Below, in pieces: positions 1 to 8,605 of a stretch of DNA of 64,000 nt; positions within the stretch are counted from its first letter, which is position 1; each line of letters starts with the position of its first letter. Source of the stretch: Ancylobacter oerskovii (GTDB taxonomy: Bacteria; Pseudomonadota; Alphaproteobacteria; Rhizobiales; Xanthobacteraceae); assembly GCF_018390555.1 (NCBI RefSeq), contig NZ_JAHBGB010000006.1:372001-436000 (forward strand), read 5' to 3'. The notes under the pieces are model-generated. The model saw only the letters and a program-made list of their open reading frames with translations. It searched no databases and had not been told where the DNA came from. The translations under genes and the position numbers were made by a program.

Positions 1-3000
1 ATCTCGCACAGATCGGTTCGGATCTCGTGGCCGAGCATGAGATTGCGCGTCACGGCATAAGGCGCGAACTCAGGCGCGCCGCTGCAGGTGACCTGATCGA
101 TCGCAGTGGGTGCGCCTCGCAGCGGTCTGTGCAGGGACAGTCCCGGTCCCCCGGAGGCCTCGGGCTCCGACTCGGCGCGGCCGCAGTGGAGGCACAAGGC
201 ATAACCATGGCCATAGTCGCCGGGATTGAACCAAAAGACCGTCCCATCGGCGCTCGCCCGAACCCGTCCGACATCGGGGTCGGGTAGCGAACGCCAAGGC
301 GCCTCTCGCGCGGACACCCAGGGATCGACGACCTTGCTACTCCCGACGTCCGATGGATCGTCGTGCACGTTGAACCGGACGTCGACGGAGAAGCCGCTCG
401 GACTGAGATACCGTCTGGCTTCCAGGTTGCTCGATCCGCATTCGATACATGGCGTCTCCTCGACGGCGGAAGGCTTCGACGCGAGCGCGCCGCAGGTCCT
501 ACAGGACCACATGGTGCGAAGGCTCTGGATCTCGCGCAGGCCGGCTTCCGAGACCGGTCGCTGCCAGTTGAGCGTCACGCCGGATGATTCTCGAACCACG
601 CCGTCCACCACGATGCCGCGTCCCGGCGCGTATTCGTATATGCCGACCTCGCGAGAGCGCGAGGGATAGCCGCGGCCGAAACTGCGCTCCTGGGCCTCCT
701 CGCCGGCGTCGGCCGCACGCTGCTTCGCCGCCTTCTCGCCAGCGGTTTCGGTGACGAATTGGACGACATCCGTGGGAAATCCGTAGGACGGAAGGAATCC
801 CCGTCCCGCTAACTCGCCGAGCAGATATCCGCGTTCGAGGCGCCGACGCTGGAGCTCGCGAGCCTTGTTGACCGCTGCGAGTTCGACGTCCCCGGTCGGC
901 GTGGCAGGCACCTCGGCCGCGAGCGCCTCCCATTCGGAGTGCATCTCCGCGGAAATGCGGCCGATTCGACCGCGGAGAACCTCGATCAGATCCCAACCCG
1001 GCGCGACCGGTGTTCCTGCGAGGAGCGTGGACAATTGCTCGTTCGTCCCGGGGTCGCTGGGTACGGTGTCGAGCCACGCCAGGAAGGCGATGGCCGGTAC
1101 CTGCTCTGAGTGCGGGATTGTATCGTTCGAGAGTCCGAAGAATGTACCGTTGGTGAGCTTGTGCAGCTCGGCGCCCAAGCCGGCGAGGAATCTGGCTAGC
1201 AGCAGGGCGGCCGCGTGGCGCGTCGCGATCGTCGGGCTCTCAAGGCTAACCCGCGGCGTCTTGACCTGGCGCAAGAGATAGTCAAGCGGATTGGCGATCG
1301 TCATACGGTCAAGTGGGCGGTCCTTGCACAGCGTCAATCCCACCGCGATGGGCTGCCGCTGTCGCCCTGCCCGACCGACGCGCTGCCGATAGTTGGCGAT
1401 CTCTGGCGGCGCGTTGCTGTTCAGGACGGCTTCGATGCTGCCGATGTCGACGCCCATTTCCATCGTTGTTGAGCAGCCGAGAACGTTGATCTGTCCGGCC
1501 TTGAACTCACGCTCATACCGTCGAAGCGTCGTGCTGGCCTGTTGGGCCGAATGCTCGGCGGCGCGAAGCCAGGGCGAGAATTTCGCTGCTCTGTCGTGCT
1601 GATCACCCCATCGCCCGGCATCCCGCAATTCTCTCACGATCGGATCGTCGGCGAGCCAGCCGTCCAACGTGTCCTCGTCCACCGCGAGCCCGGCCGGATC
1701 CCTGCGCCAGGGATAGTGCAATGTCGGCATGGTGATCGGGGTGGCCGTCGGATGGACTCCATCAACGTCATAAGGGCTCAATCCGCGCAATGTCGTATCG
1801 AGGACGCGGCGCGTCGTTGGACACCAGAATGCCTTTTCGACTTTTGCTACGGAGAGGGCTCCAAGTTTCAGGCGATAGCCATTTTCGGTCTGCGTCATGA
1901 AGCGCAGGAGCGTGCGCCACGCATCGCCGAGGACCTCCGCCACCTTGTCCTTGTCCGAACGATCCTCTGGATCGAGACCAACGGCCTGGAAGAGCAACCG
2001 CACGATGCGAGTCAATCGTGGCCCGTAGGGGTTGGGCCAGAGCCTTTCGTAGCGACTGGATTTCTCACCGGGCGCCCAGGGTCTGACCTCGATGTGGCTC
2101 TGCCGGCGATCGATCCAGTTCAACCACCAGCGCTCGAAATCGAGCGCGACGTTGGTTCTCAGGAAGTGGGTGACGAGCAATCGCAGGAGATCCCGCCAAT
2201 CCGCTTCGGTCAGCCCCATCGCACGGGCCGAGGCTGGTAGCGGCACGGTGGCGTCATCGATGCCGGGTAGCTCGAAGCGAAACAGGCCGAGCGTTTCAGC
2301 CGAATTGGCCCGAACGGGTCGCCGCATAGCCTCGCGATAGAGGAGGAATTCCGCAAGGGTTTCCGGGTCGTCGAACCGCGGATCCCGGTTCGTGGTCGTC
2401 CAGAGCGCGCGCAGGAAATGGTCGACGGTCGTGTGGGATGCCAACCGCCGCACGAGATCACGCCACGGTTTAGCGCCGCCGTCCGTCAACCGAGAGCGCT
2501 CCTGCTCAAGGTCGTGGGCCATCTTCGTGAACAGAGCATTGTCCGGATGCTTTCGCAGGCCATCGATCTGCTGGTTCAACTCTCCGATCCTCGCCGGATC
2601 GGCCGCCGGCCGTTCCTGAGCGAACTGGTAGATGAAACCACGCACGAAGGTCCGTTCCGAGGCGATCTGGACGTTCGCGGCGTGACGCGCGGTCCCCTGT
2701 CGAGCATCGGTGAACGTGATGAGCCGTCGGCCGTCGAAGGGCAGCGGTTCGATCGCGGTCGTTTCCGGAGACAGATCCGCCAGAAACCCTGGCGTGATCT
2801 GGGCCATAAGGAAGGGGGCGCCGGCAACGACGGGACGCATGGCGCCCCTCCTAGGATCGACGCGACTTGGGGCCTTGCCGCATGTCGGACAGATCGAGAT
2901 ATCGGGGCTAGCAGCGAAGGTGAGCCGCCGTTCCGCTGTCGTGTCCAAGATTCCGGTGGCGAGGTCCAATTCGAATCGCATCGAACCGGCCTTGACCGGC

Positions 3001-4628
3001 AGACCGAGGTAGCGGCGAGAGACGATCGTGGGAGCATCGGCAGTGGTAGCCTCTTCCTCCTCGTCCTCCATCACCTCCGCAGGATCCTCTCGTTCGAGTG
3101 TCTGTTCGAAGCCGTCCTCGTCATTACCGTCGCTCCAAGGCGCAATCCGTGAGGCGTTGTCGTATTCCTCAGCACGTAGGGCACCGTCGCCGCACAGGGT
3201 GCAGCAAACCCATTCGAGAACGATCGACGAGCAATGCGGGCAATGCTCGTGTGCATCCGAGAAGATCGCGCCATACGGCCAATCGGAGCCCTCGTGACGG
3301 GATGGGCTCTCAGGGCATTCCGGGTCGATGCACGCCCAAAGACCGGCGATGGTCCTATGAAAGAGATGGACCCGATTGGGCAGGATGGAGTCGCTACCAG
3401 ACTCGGCCATCACCGGATCCGCGTGCGGGTCCTTCGCTCGCGCCGCTTCGACGAGCATCGCGGTCGGATCGGCCGGCGCTCCGGCGAGCTTCGTCACGCG
3501 TTCCGACCAGTCCCGCCAGGAGAAGATCCTACCGCTGCGCAACTCCTCGCGCGTGTCGCGCAACAGGCTCGACCCCGCGAGGATTCCGCCACTGATCTCG
3601 GGCGCGAGACCGGACAGATCACCAGAGTCGATGCTGCGAGCGTCGTATCGCGTTGGGGCGGAAGGCAGCGGCGCCCGGTGACCTTCGACGACGTGGATCG
3701 CCTCGGCGGGGGCTCCCGATAGATCTTGCAGAAAGCGATGTAGGTCCGCTTTGGCGTTTGCACCACCAATCGTGGCCGAGGTCGCAACGTATCGGATGTC
3801 GCTCGGTTGGCGCCCGAACGCGAGCGCGACGCGTCTGAGCAGGAGCGCGATCTCCGCCGCCTGCGCTCCCATGTAGGAATGGGCCTCGTCGAGCACGATG
3901 AAGTCAAGCTTCCCTTGCGAGGCGGCGAGGATCGGCGCGTCGTTCTGACGGATGAGCATGTATTCGAGCATCGTGGCGTTCGTGACGAGCACCGGGGGCG
4001 GCGACGCCCGAAGGGCCGTGCGGTCGCCGACGCGCCAAGGCTTTTCCGTACGCGAAGCCGCGCGCACAGCCTCCGGGGTCTCCCCGTTGTAGAGGCAGTA
4101 GCGCAGGCTTCCGCCGAACGGCTCGAACCATCGGCTGAGCCGCTCCTCCTGACTGCTGATGAGCGCATTCAGTGGATAGAGCATCAACGCGCGCACACCG
4201 TCGATCGGCCGCCTGCCGTTATCCGAGAGCCGCACGAGACGATCGAGGATGGGAACCAGGAAGCACTCCGTCTTGCCGGAACCGGTGCCGCTCGACACGA
4301 TAACGGAGGTTGGATCCGCCGATGTCAGCAGCTTCCAGGCTCGTGCCTGATGGACATAGGGCGGGAAGGATACGGTACGCAGTACGTCGATCGTTCCGGG
4401 ATGCAGGATCGATGGATCGAGCGCATCCCACCCCCCCTCCAGGGGCAACCAGGGAAAGGCGCCTTCGATGAACGGCTCCGCGATGAGTGAGCCCTCCACG
4501 CCAGCCGGCGCGGACCAGATGCCGCGCAGGTGGCGGGCCAATGTTCGGGATTTCGGCCGCAGCATGCCGAGGATGGCGTCGGCGGCCTGCGTTGGCAGTC
4601 GCGTCATCATTCGATCGAGATCGATCAT
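1..4628 (-). CDS. Large DEAD/DEAH helicase with zinc ribbons and DUF1998-like C-terminus (partial, runs off left edge)
   Basis: An uninterrupted frame of 1542 codons begins with ATG at 4628 and leaves the window without a stop, so the C-terminus is missing. Visible helicase motifs: Walker A GTGSGKT at residues 114-120, DEAH at 247-250, SAT at 284-286, a motif V region (MGVDIGS, about 1060) and motif VI QRVGRAGRQ (about 1082). A cysteine-rich insert (C433, C438 and more to about 478) and a second pair (SICPTCGK) lie between the two helicase lobes, and a further zinc ribbon sits at about 1373-1392. The last visible residues (LGHEIRTDLCEI) look like the start of a DUF1998/DrmB-type domain. Its start codon overlaps the stop of the upstream 1086-aa gene by four bases (ATGA), so the two are co-translated. 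Very large helicases with this architecture occur in phage-defence loci (DISARM-related) and beside YjiT-family genes. Function as a DNA translocase in defence is inferred, not shown. Confidence 0.85.
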   Translation of the reverse strand, partial: MIDLDRMMTRLPTQAADAILGMLRPKSRTLARHLRGIWSAPAGVEGSLIAEPFIEGAFPWLPLEGGWDALDPSILHPGTIDVLRTVSFPPYVHQARAWKLLTSADPTSVIVSSGTGSGKTECFLVPILDRLVRLSDNGRRPIDGVRALMLYPLNALISSQEERLSRWFEPFGGSLRYCLYNGETPEAVRAASRTEKPWRVGDRTALRASPPPVLVTNATMLEYMLIRQNDAPILAASQGKLDFIVLDEAHSYMGAQAAEIALLLRRVALAFGRQPSDIRYVATSATIGGANAKADLHRFLQDLSGAPAEAIHVVEGHRAPLPSAPTRYDARSIDSGDLSGLAPEISGGILAGSSLLRDTREELRSGRIFSWRDWSERVTKLAGAPADPTAMLVEAARAKDPHADPVMAESGSDSILPNRVHLFHRTIAGLWACIDPECPESPSRHEGSDWPYGAIFSDAHEHCPHCSSIVLEWVCCTLCGDGALRAEEYDNASRIAPWSDGNDEDGFEQTLEREDPAEVMEDEEEEATTADAPTIVSRRYLGLPVKAGSMRFELDLATGILDTTAERRLTFAASPDISICPTCGKAPSRVDPRRGAMRPVVAGAPFLMAQITPGFLADLSPETTAIEPLPFDGRRLITFTDARQGTARHAANVQIASERTFVRGFIYQFAQERPAADPARIGELNQQIDGLRKHPDNALFTKMAHDLEQERSRLTDGGAKPWRDLVRRLASHTTVDHFLRALWTTTNRDPRFDDPETLAEFLLYREAMRRPVRANSAETLGLFRFELPGIDDATVPLPASARAMGLTEADWRDLLRLLVTHFLRTNVALDFERWWLNWIDRRQSHIEVRPWAPGEKSSRYERLWPNPYGPRLTRIVRLLFQAVGLDPEDRSDKDKVAEVLGDAWRTLLRFMTQTENGYRLKLGALSVAKVEKAFWCPTTRRVLDTTLRGLSPYDVDGVHPTATPITMPTLHYPWRRDPAGLAVDEDTLDGWLADDPIVRELRDAGRWGDQHDRAAKFSPWLRAAEHSAQQASTTLRRYEREFKAGQINVLGCSTTMEMGVDIGSIEAVLNSNAPPEIANYRQRVGRAGRQRQPIAVGLTLCKDRPLDRMTIANPLDYLLRQVKTPRVSLESPTIATRHAAALLLARFLAGLGAELHKLTNGTFFGLSNDTIPHSEQVPAIAFLAWLDTVPSDPGTNEQLSTLLAGTPVAPGWDLIEVLRGRIGRISAEMHSEWEALAAEVPATPTGDVELAAVNKARELQRRRLERGYLLGELAGRGFLPSYGFPTDVVQFVTETAGEKAAKQRAADAGEEAQERSFGRGYPSRSREVGIYEYAPGRGIVVDGVVRESSGVTLNWQRPVSEAGLREIQSLRTMWSCRTCGALASKPSAVEETPCIECGSSNLEARRYLSPSGFSVDVRFNVHDDPSDVGSSKVVDPWVSAREAPWRSLPDPDVGRVRASADGTVFWFNPGDYGHGYALCLHCGRAESEPEASGGPGLSLHRPLRGAPTAIDQVTCSGAPEFAPYAVTRNLMLGHEIRTDLCE

Positions 4629-7600
4629 GCCCGTCCCTGTCCCATCGTCGTGGCCTCTCGCAGTCGCTTCTCGATGCCGACCGGCACCATCGTCTCGAAA
4701 TATTCCGGATCGAACAGCCAGACATCCCGACATCGTCGAATCTCTTGGACCGAGAGGTCCATCCGTCCGGCGGCGTGATCGGCTATCGCCAACGGTGTCG
4801 CGATGGTCTCGGCAAATCGCTCGTCATAGGGTTCGAAGTGGCGTTGCTGCGCCATCAGAGCGCGCGGCGACAACAGACCGCGCGGTGGAATATCCGTGTC
4901 GTCGTGGCGTGCGATCAGGCGATCTATTTCGGAACGGGTGCCATGGCCGACGGGGACCTTCAGAAAATTTCCTTCGCTGCTTTCGATCGTCCTCCCCGCG
5001 CGTGCCATTTCCGCCGTCACGAGCACGAGGAAGACAGCGCGGGCATGACCTGCCAGTTCGGGGCGGAGGGCAACGATCTCGCGAAGGGCAAGCAGGATGC
5101 TGCGATAGGTGATGGTATCATCGATTCCCGCATCGGCGAGCCGTCGTCGCGTGTCCGCGATGCGGGCTGCGAAAGCCTCCAGCCAATTGGAGATCGTGGT
5201 CGATGACCAGAGGAAAGGCAGGTCGCGTTGGAGGTCGAGCAGGGCGGCGCGCTCATCGAGCGAATCGCAGCTCGCCAACAGAAGTGTTGCAAGCGCGGGA
5301 GAGCCGTCAAGCGCTTTGATCGCGTCTATCGAGGAGATCGGGAGCCCCTCGCGGCGAGCCACGGTCAAGAGGGTAACGATCGTTCTCCGATCGAGCGACG
5401 AGAGCTGATCGGCCTGCGCATAAGCCCGGACAAATGCCACCGCCCTTGCAGCCGAAGCGTCCGTACCGATAGCTCGCTCCAGAAGCGTTTGCTCGTCTTG
5501 GAAAGATCGCGGCGCGGCGGGGACGATGCGCGGGCGTATCCTCGCGCCATTCCGGCGGTGTCCATAGACGAGCCAGGGCCCCGCAGGCAGAGCCTTCGAG
5601 AGTTCCGCCCGCATGGTGGCCTGGCTCGCTGGTGCGGACACGGCAACCGTTCCAGCCGAGGGATGTGCTAGGGAGAATGCCTTCAGCTCAAGTCCATGTG
5701 TTGTTGCGAGCACCGAAAAAGCATTGGGTCGCGGGGCGTCGAACGGATCGACGTCCTCCGCATACCAACGCACCTCCGCGATCTGCTGGCCCGCGCCGAT
5801 GGCACCGACCGCGATACGCGCGTCGAGACTCTCGGAGCTCCCTAGAAGCTGGTGGATCGTATCGGCGAATGTCGACAGGGGAACTTCGCCCGAAATCGTC
5901 CGAACCACGGCCAGCCTCGGGGCGTCGATCGCGCGAAGTTCCAGGGTCAGGGAAACGTCCCTGGTTGAGCGGATGCGGACACCCTTCAAAGCATCGAGCG
6001 AGAGAATCGAGCGCGGGGACATCGGGCGATCGGATGAATCGACGAGACAAAGATCATAGCTCGGGTCCGATACGGTAATCGCGAGTTCTGCATCCCAGCG
6101 CGGTCGTAGAACGATCGTTGCGACGCCGCTCGGGGGACCGAGCGTGACGATAGCCGCGTCGCGGTCGAACGCGACGGTCAGATTCCCAGAGGCACCGGCT
6201 GATAGAAGACGGGTTCGGAGGCCCTCGACCCGAAGTTGGCGTCGGACGGGATCGATGCTGACCTCGAAGTCCGGTGGAACGATGGCAGCCCCCACCGTCA
6301 GGCGCAATTCGCCGTTCTCGATGATCGCCAGATCGACGTTGCCCCATGGACGAGCATCTTCGATCGACTGCCATGTCCCGCGCCCTTTCGGTCGCCAACG
6401 CATGTTGGTGCGCCGTGGCGCCATGAGATGGCCGTCGCGTTCGATCCAACAGGTCGGCACGCCCCTGAATACAGATTCTCGCACGCCGCGCAGCAGATCT
6501 CCTATGAGCACGAGACGTGCGTCGACCGTACTTTCGGCGCTCGTTCGCCAGGACCACGTAGTATCGTCCAGGCGAAAGCGCGCCCTTCCGGAGAACGCGA
6601 CCAATCGGCGGTCTGATCCGATCACCGCACCCAGATCCTCGAAGCCCGCGGAGAAGGAAACGGCTTCGAAATATTGTCGTTTGACAGCGAGGGCGAGCCT
6701 CGATCGGGTTGTCTGTACCGGGGACGGCCCGAGGACGCGCAGGCTTACGGGCCTTCCCTCTTCATCGAGTTGCTCGATGTCTAGCGCGACGACAGGATCC
6801 TTAAGCGCTTCGCCGCCAGCGGCAACGAATTGCGAGATCGTCGTCGTACCGGCCTGGACGAGCAGACGCGCTTCGTCCTTTAGCGCGAGAGCGGCGTCGA
6901 ACCGCGCGACGAATGCCCTCAATTCATGGATCGGTCCGTCGTCCTGGTCGAACGTTTCGATCGCGGCGACGGCGACCATTTCGTCACAATAAGGAGAGCA
7001 AGGAAACACACGAAGGCGCCGACCGTCGCGAACCGCCGCGGCGACCGAGTTTGGCAAACGACGAAGGTCGATATTTCCCGACAGACCAAGTGTGGCGCGC
7101 GCCTGCCACCCATCTCTGGCAAGAACCAGGCGTCGGGTCACATCGAGTGCGGCACTGCCATCCTCTCGTGTTCGAACGATCCGTTCGACCAGCCCACGAA
7201 TGTCATCGCACTCGACATCGAACGGCAACTCGTCGCGCCAGCCTGGTCGGCATCCATCGAGAAATTCTACGGGATCTCCGCCGGCATCGCCCGGCGGGAG
7301 CAGCCGTCGCAGTTCAACGATCTTGTCGCACAGGTCGACAGCCGGATCGAATAGCGCTTGAGCCAGACGCTCCGATACTCGCCACGCCTCCGCGCCAACC
7401 GCGTCGCGCGTCGCAAACCCGCGCTCAGCGCACAGGACCGAATTTTTCAGCCATGACGCGATACGAGGATCTTCGCGGACAGAAGCGACCGGAAAGCCGG
7501 CTTCGCGAACGATCGCCAGGAGGCGCTCGCCTCCCGTTGGCTCTGGACGCCGCCAAACCCGGAGCCCCAAGCTTACCAATGCTTCGACGTCGCGATACTG

Positions 7601-7885
7601 CACTGAGGCGTAAGTGCCATATTCCAGGCCGAGTGTTCGGAGCGGTCTTATCCAGTCCCAATGGCCTCCTCCGCGCTCGCGTCTAAACCATTCCGCGATG
7701 TGGCAAATGACCAGCGCCGCACCGCTGCGATCCCGCAGGGCCGACGATCCATGTCGACGGACGATGGCACCGCAAGATTCGATATCGGTGCGAGAAAAAC
7801 GATAGGCATACAAAGGCCGTCCGTCGGGCTGCTCAAGACCGCGAGTCGCCAGAAGCGAGGTCAACGCTCCTCTCAAATCTGTCAC
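4625..7885 (-). CDS. YjiT/STY4851-like large protein, probable defence partner of the helicase
   Basis: A 1086-residue protein with no transmembrane segment, signal peptide or catalytic motif that I can recognise. It starts MTDLRGALTSLLATRG and has an N-terminal GRPLYAYRFS segment. Its length, the composition and the directly following giant helicase match my memory of the STY4851/ECs_5259 (YjiT) family. In E. coli K-12 yjiT lies in the restriction-rich immigration control region near mcrBC and hsd. The gene ends at 4625 with TGA overlapping the helicase ATG. The middle part is rich in alternating charged/hydrophobic strands, which suggests beta-rich domains, and the last 350 residues look helical. 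GC is lower than in the core genes. The family name is from memory of the pattern and would need a profile search; the defence role is inferred from neighbours. Confidence 0.6.
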   Translation of the reverse strand: MTDLRGALTSLLATRGLEQPDGRPLYAYRFSRTDIESCGAIVRRHGSSALRDRSGAALVICHIAEWFRRERGGGHWDWIRPLRTLGLEYGTYASVQYRDVEALVSLGLRVWRRPEPTGGERLLAIVREAGFPVASVREDPRIASWLKNSVLCAERGFATRDAVGAEAWRVSERLAQALFDPAVDLCDKIVELRRLLPPGDAGGDPVEFLDGCRPGWRDELPFDVECDDIRGLVERIVRTREDGSAALDVTRRLVLARDGWQARATLGLSGNIDLRRLPNSVAAAVRDGRRLRVFPCSPYCDEMVAVAAIETFDQDDGPIHELRAFVARFDAALALKDEARLLVQAGTTTISQFVAAGGEALKDPVVALDIEQLDEEGRPVSLRVLGPSPVQTTRSRLALAVKRQYFEAVSFSAGFEDLGAVIGSDRRLVAFSGRARFRLDDTTWSWRTSAESTVDARLVLIGDLLRGVRESVFRGVPTCWIERDGHLMAPRRTNMRWRPKGRGTWQSIEDARPWGNVDLAIIENGELRLTVGAAIVPPDFEVSIDPVRRQLRVEGLRTRLLSAGASGNLTVAFDRDAAIVTLGPPSGVATIVLRPRWDAELAITVSDPSYDLCLVDSSDRPMSPRSILSLDALKGVRIRSTRDVSLTLELRAIDAPRLAVVRTISGEVPLSTFADTIHQLLGSSESLDARIAVGAIGAGQQIAEVRWYAEDVDPFDAPRPNAFSVLATTHGLELKAFSLAHPSAGTVAVSAPASQATMRAELSKALPAGPWLVYGHRRNGARIRPRIVPAAPRSFQDEQTLLERAIGTDASAARAVAFVRAYAQADQLSSLDRRTIVTLLTVARREGLPISSIDAIKALDGSPALATLLLASCDSLDERAALLDLQRDLPFLWSSTTISNWLEAFAARIADTRRRLADAGIDDTITYRSILLALREIVALRPELAGHARAVFLVLVTAEMARAGRTIESSEGNFLKVPVGHGTRSEIDRLIARHDDTDIPPRGLLSPRALMAQQRHFEPYDERFAETIATPLAIADHAAGRMDLSVQEIRRCRDVWLFDPEYFETMVPVGIEKRLREATTMGQGRA

Positions 7886-8470
7886 CGCCCCTATGCCCCC
7901 AGACCAGTTCTCGACACAGTCTGACGTGTTAGGCGCTCATTGGCACTCAGATTCTACCCCTGCTAGGTCTGCGCCGCAGGCCGTCACGAGGAAGCAGCCC
8001 GCGTCCATTACTGTGAATTGACATTGAATGAGGAAAACTGCTCGATCGCCAGACCAGTCACGTTGCAGCAATCCGCGTGTCGATGGCCGCGACAGTCCGT
8101 TTGAAGGTGGAAGCGTAACGTCCGGACTGTTCCGATTGTAGGCACGACGCACAACCCATTTGATGTCCGGTTTCGGGAGATCGGCCTTGTTGCTTTGACG
8201 ACCAAGATGAGGGCGCAAAACCGCCGTTCGCATGGGCGTGCCGAGGTAGCCACTTCGGGTCAAGCAAGCTTTGCGTATTTCCGGTCATAGATCGGCTATT
8301 GGTCATCCGTCGCTGTCGCGTCAGTTTTAGGAATGACCAGACGCTCACATTCACCCACTCGATACCCCACATATCAATTTTCGCCGGGCCGCTTGCCCGA
8401 CAACCTCTACTTCTACGCGGACGCGCCGCCGCCCTGTCGCAGGAGGCGGCCATCCCCAACTCCCGCTCCC
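7886..8470. other. 585-bp region without a convincing gene
   Basis: Between the start of the YjiT-like gene and the small recombinase-linked gene I see no frame with convincing coding character. Short frames on both strands (such as a 108-codon frame on the minus strand at 7937-8263) lack recognisable motifs and good ribosome binding sites. The stretch must contain the promoter of the minus-strand YjiT-helicase operon and that of the plus-strand recombinase pair. Confidence 0.5.
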
Positions 8471-8581
8471 ATGACCGTCACCGACGACTGGCCGGAATAC
8501 ATTCCGGTGGCTGAGGCGGAGATCGCTGTCTTCGAGGCGTGGTTCGGGGATATTCTGGAGGAGCTGATCCAAGGGGAATGA
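8471..8581 (+). CDS. Small acidic protein preceding serine recombinase
   Basis: A 36-residue acidic frame starts at ATG 8471 (MTVTDDWPEYIPVAEAEIAV) and ends 24 bases before the recombinase start. Its WFGDILEELI segment resembles small acidic proteins that I remember just upstream of large serine recombinases in Rhizobiales islands. A longer in-frame start at 8333 exists, but the added residues are arginine/proline rich and look non-coding. A partner role in recombinase control is only a guess. Confidence 0.4.
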   Translation: MTVTDDWPEYIPVAEAEIAVFEAWFGDILEELIQGE

Positions 8582-8605
8582 CCGCCTGACACGAAAGGCT
8601 CCGCC

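Noticed and set aside
7937-8263. 108-codon minus-strand frame upstream of the YjiT-like gene
   Set aside because: No ribosome binding site, no motif, and random-looking composition.
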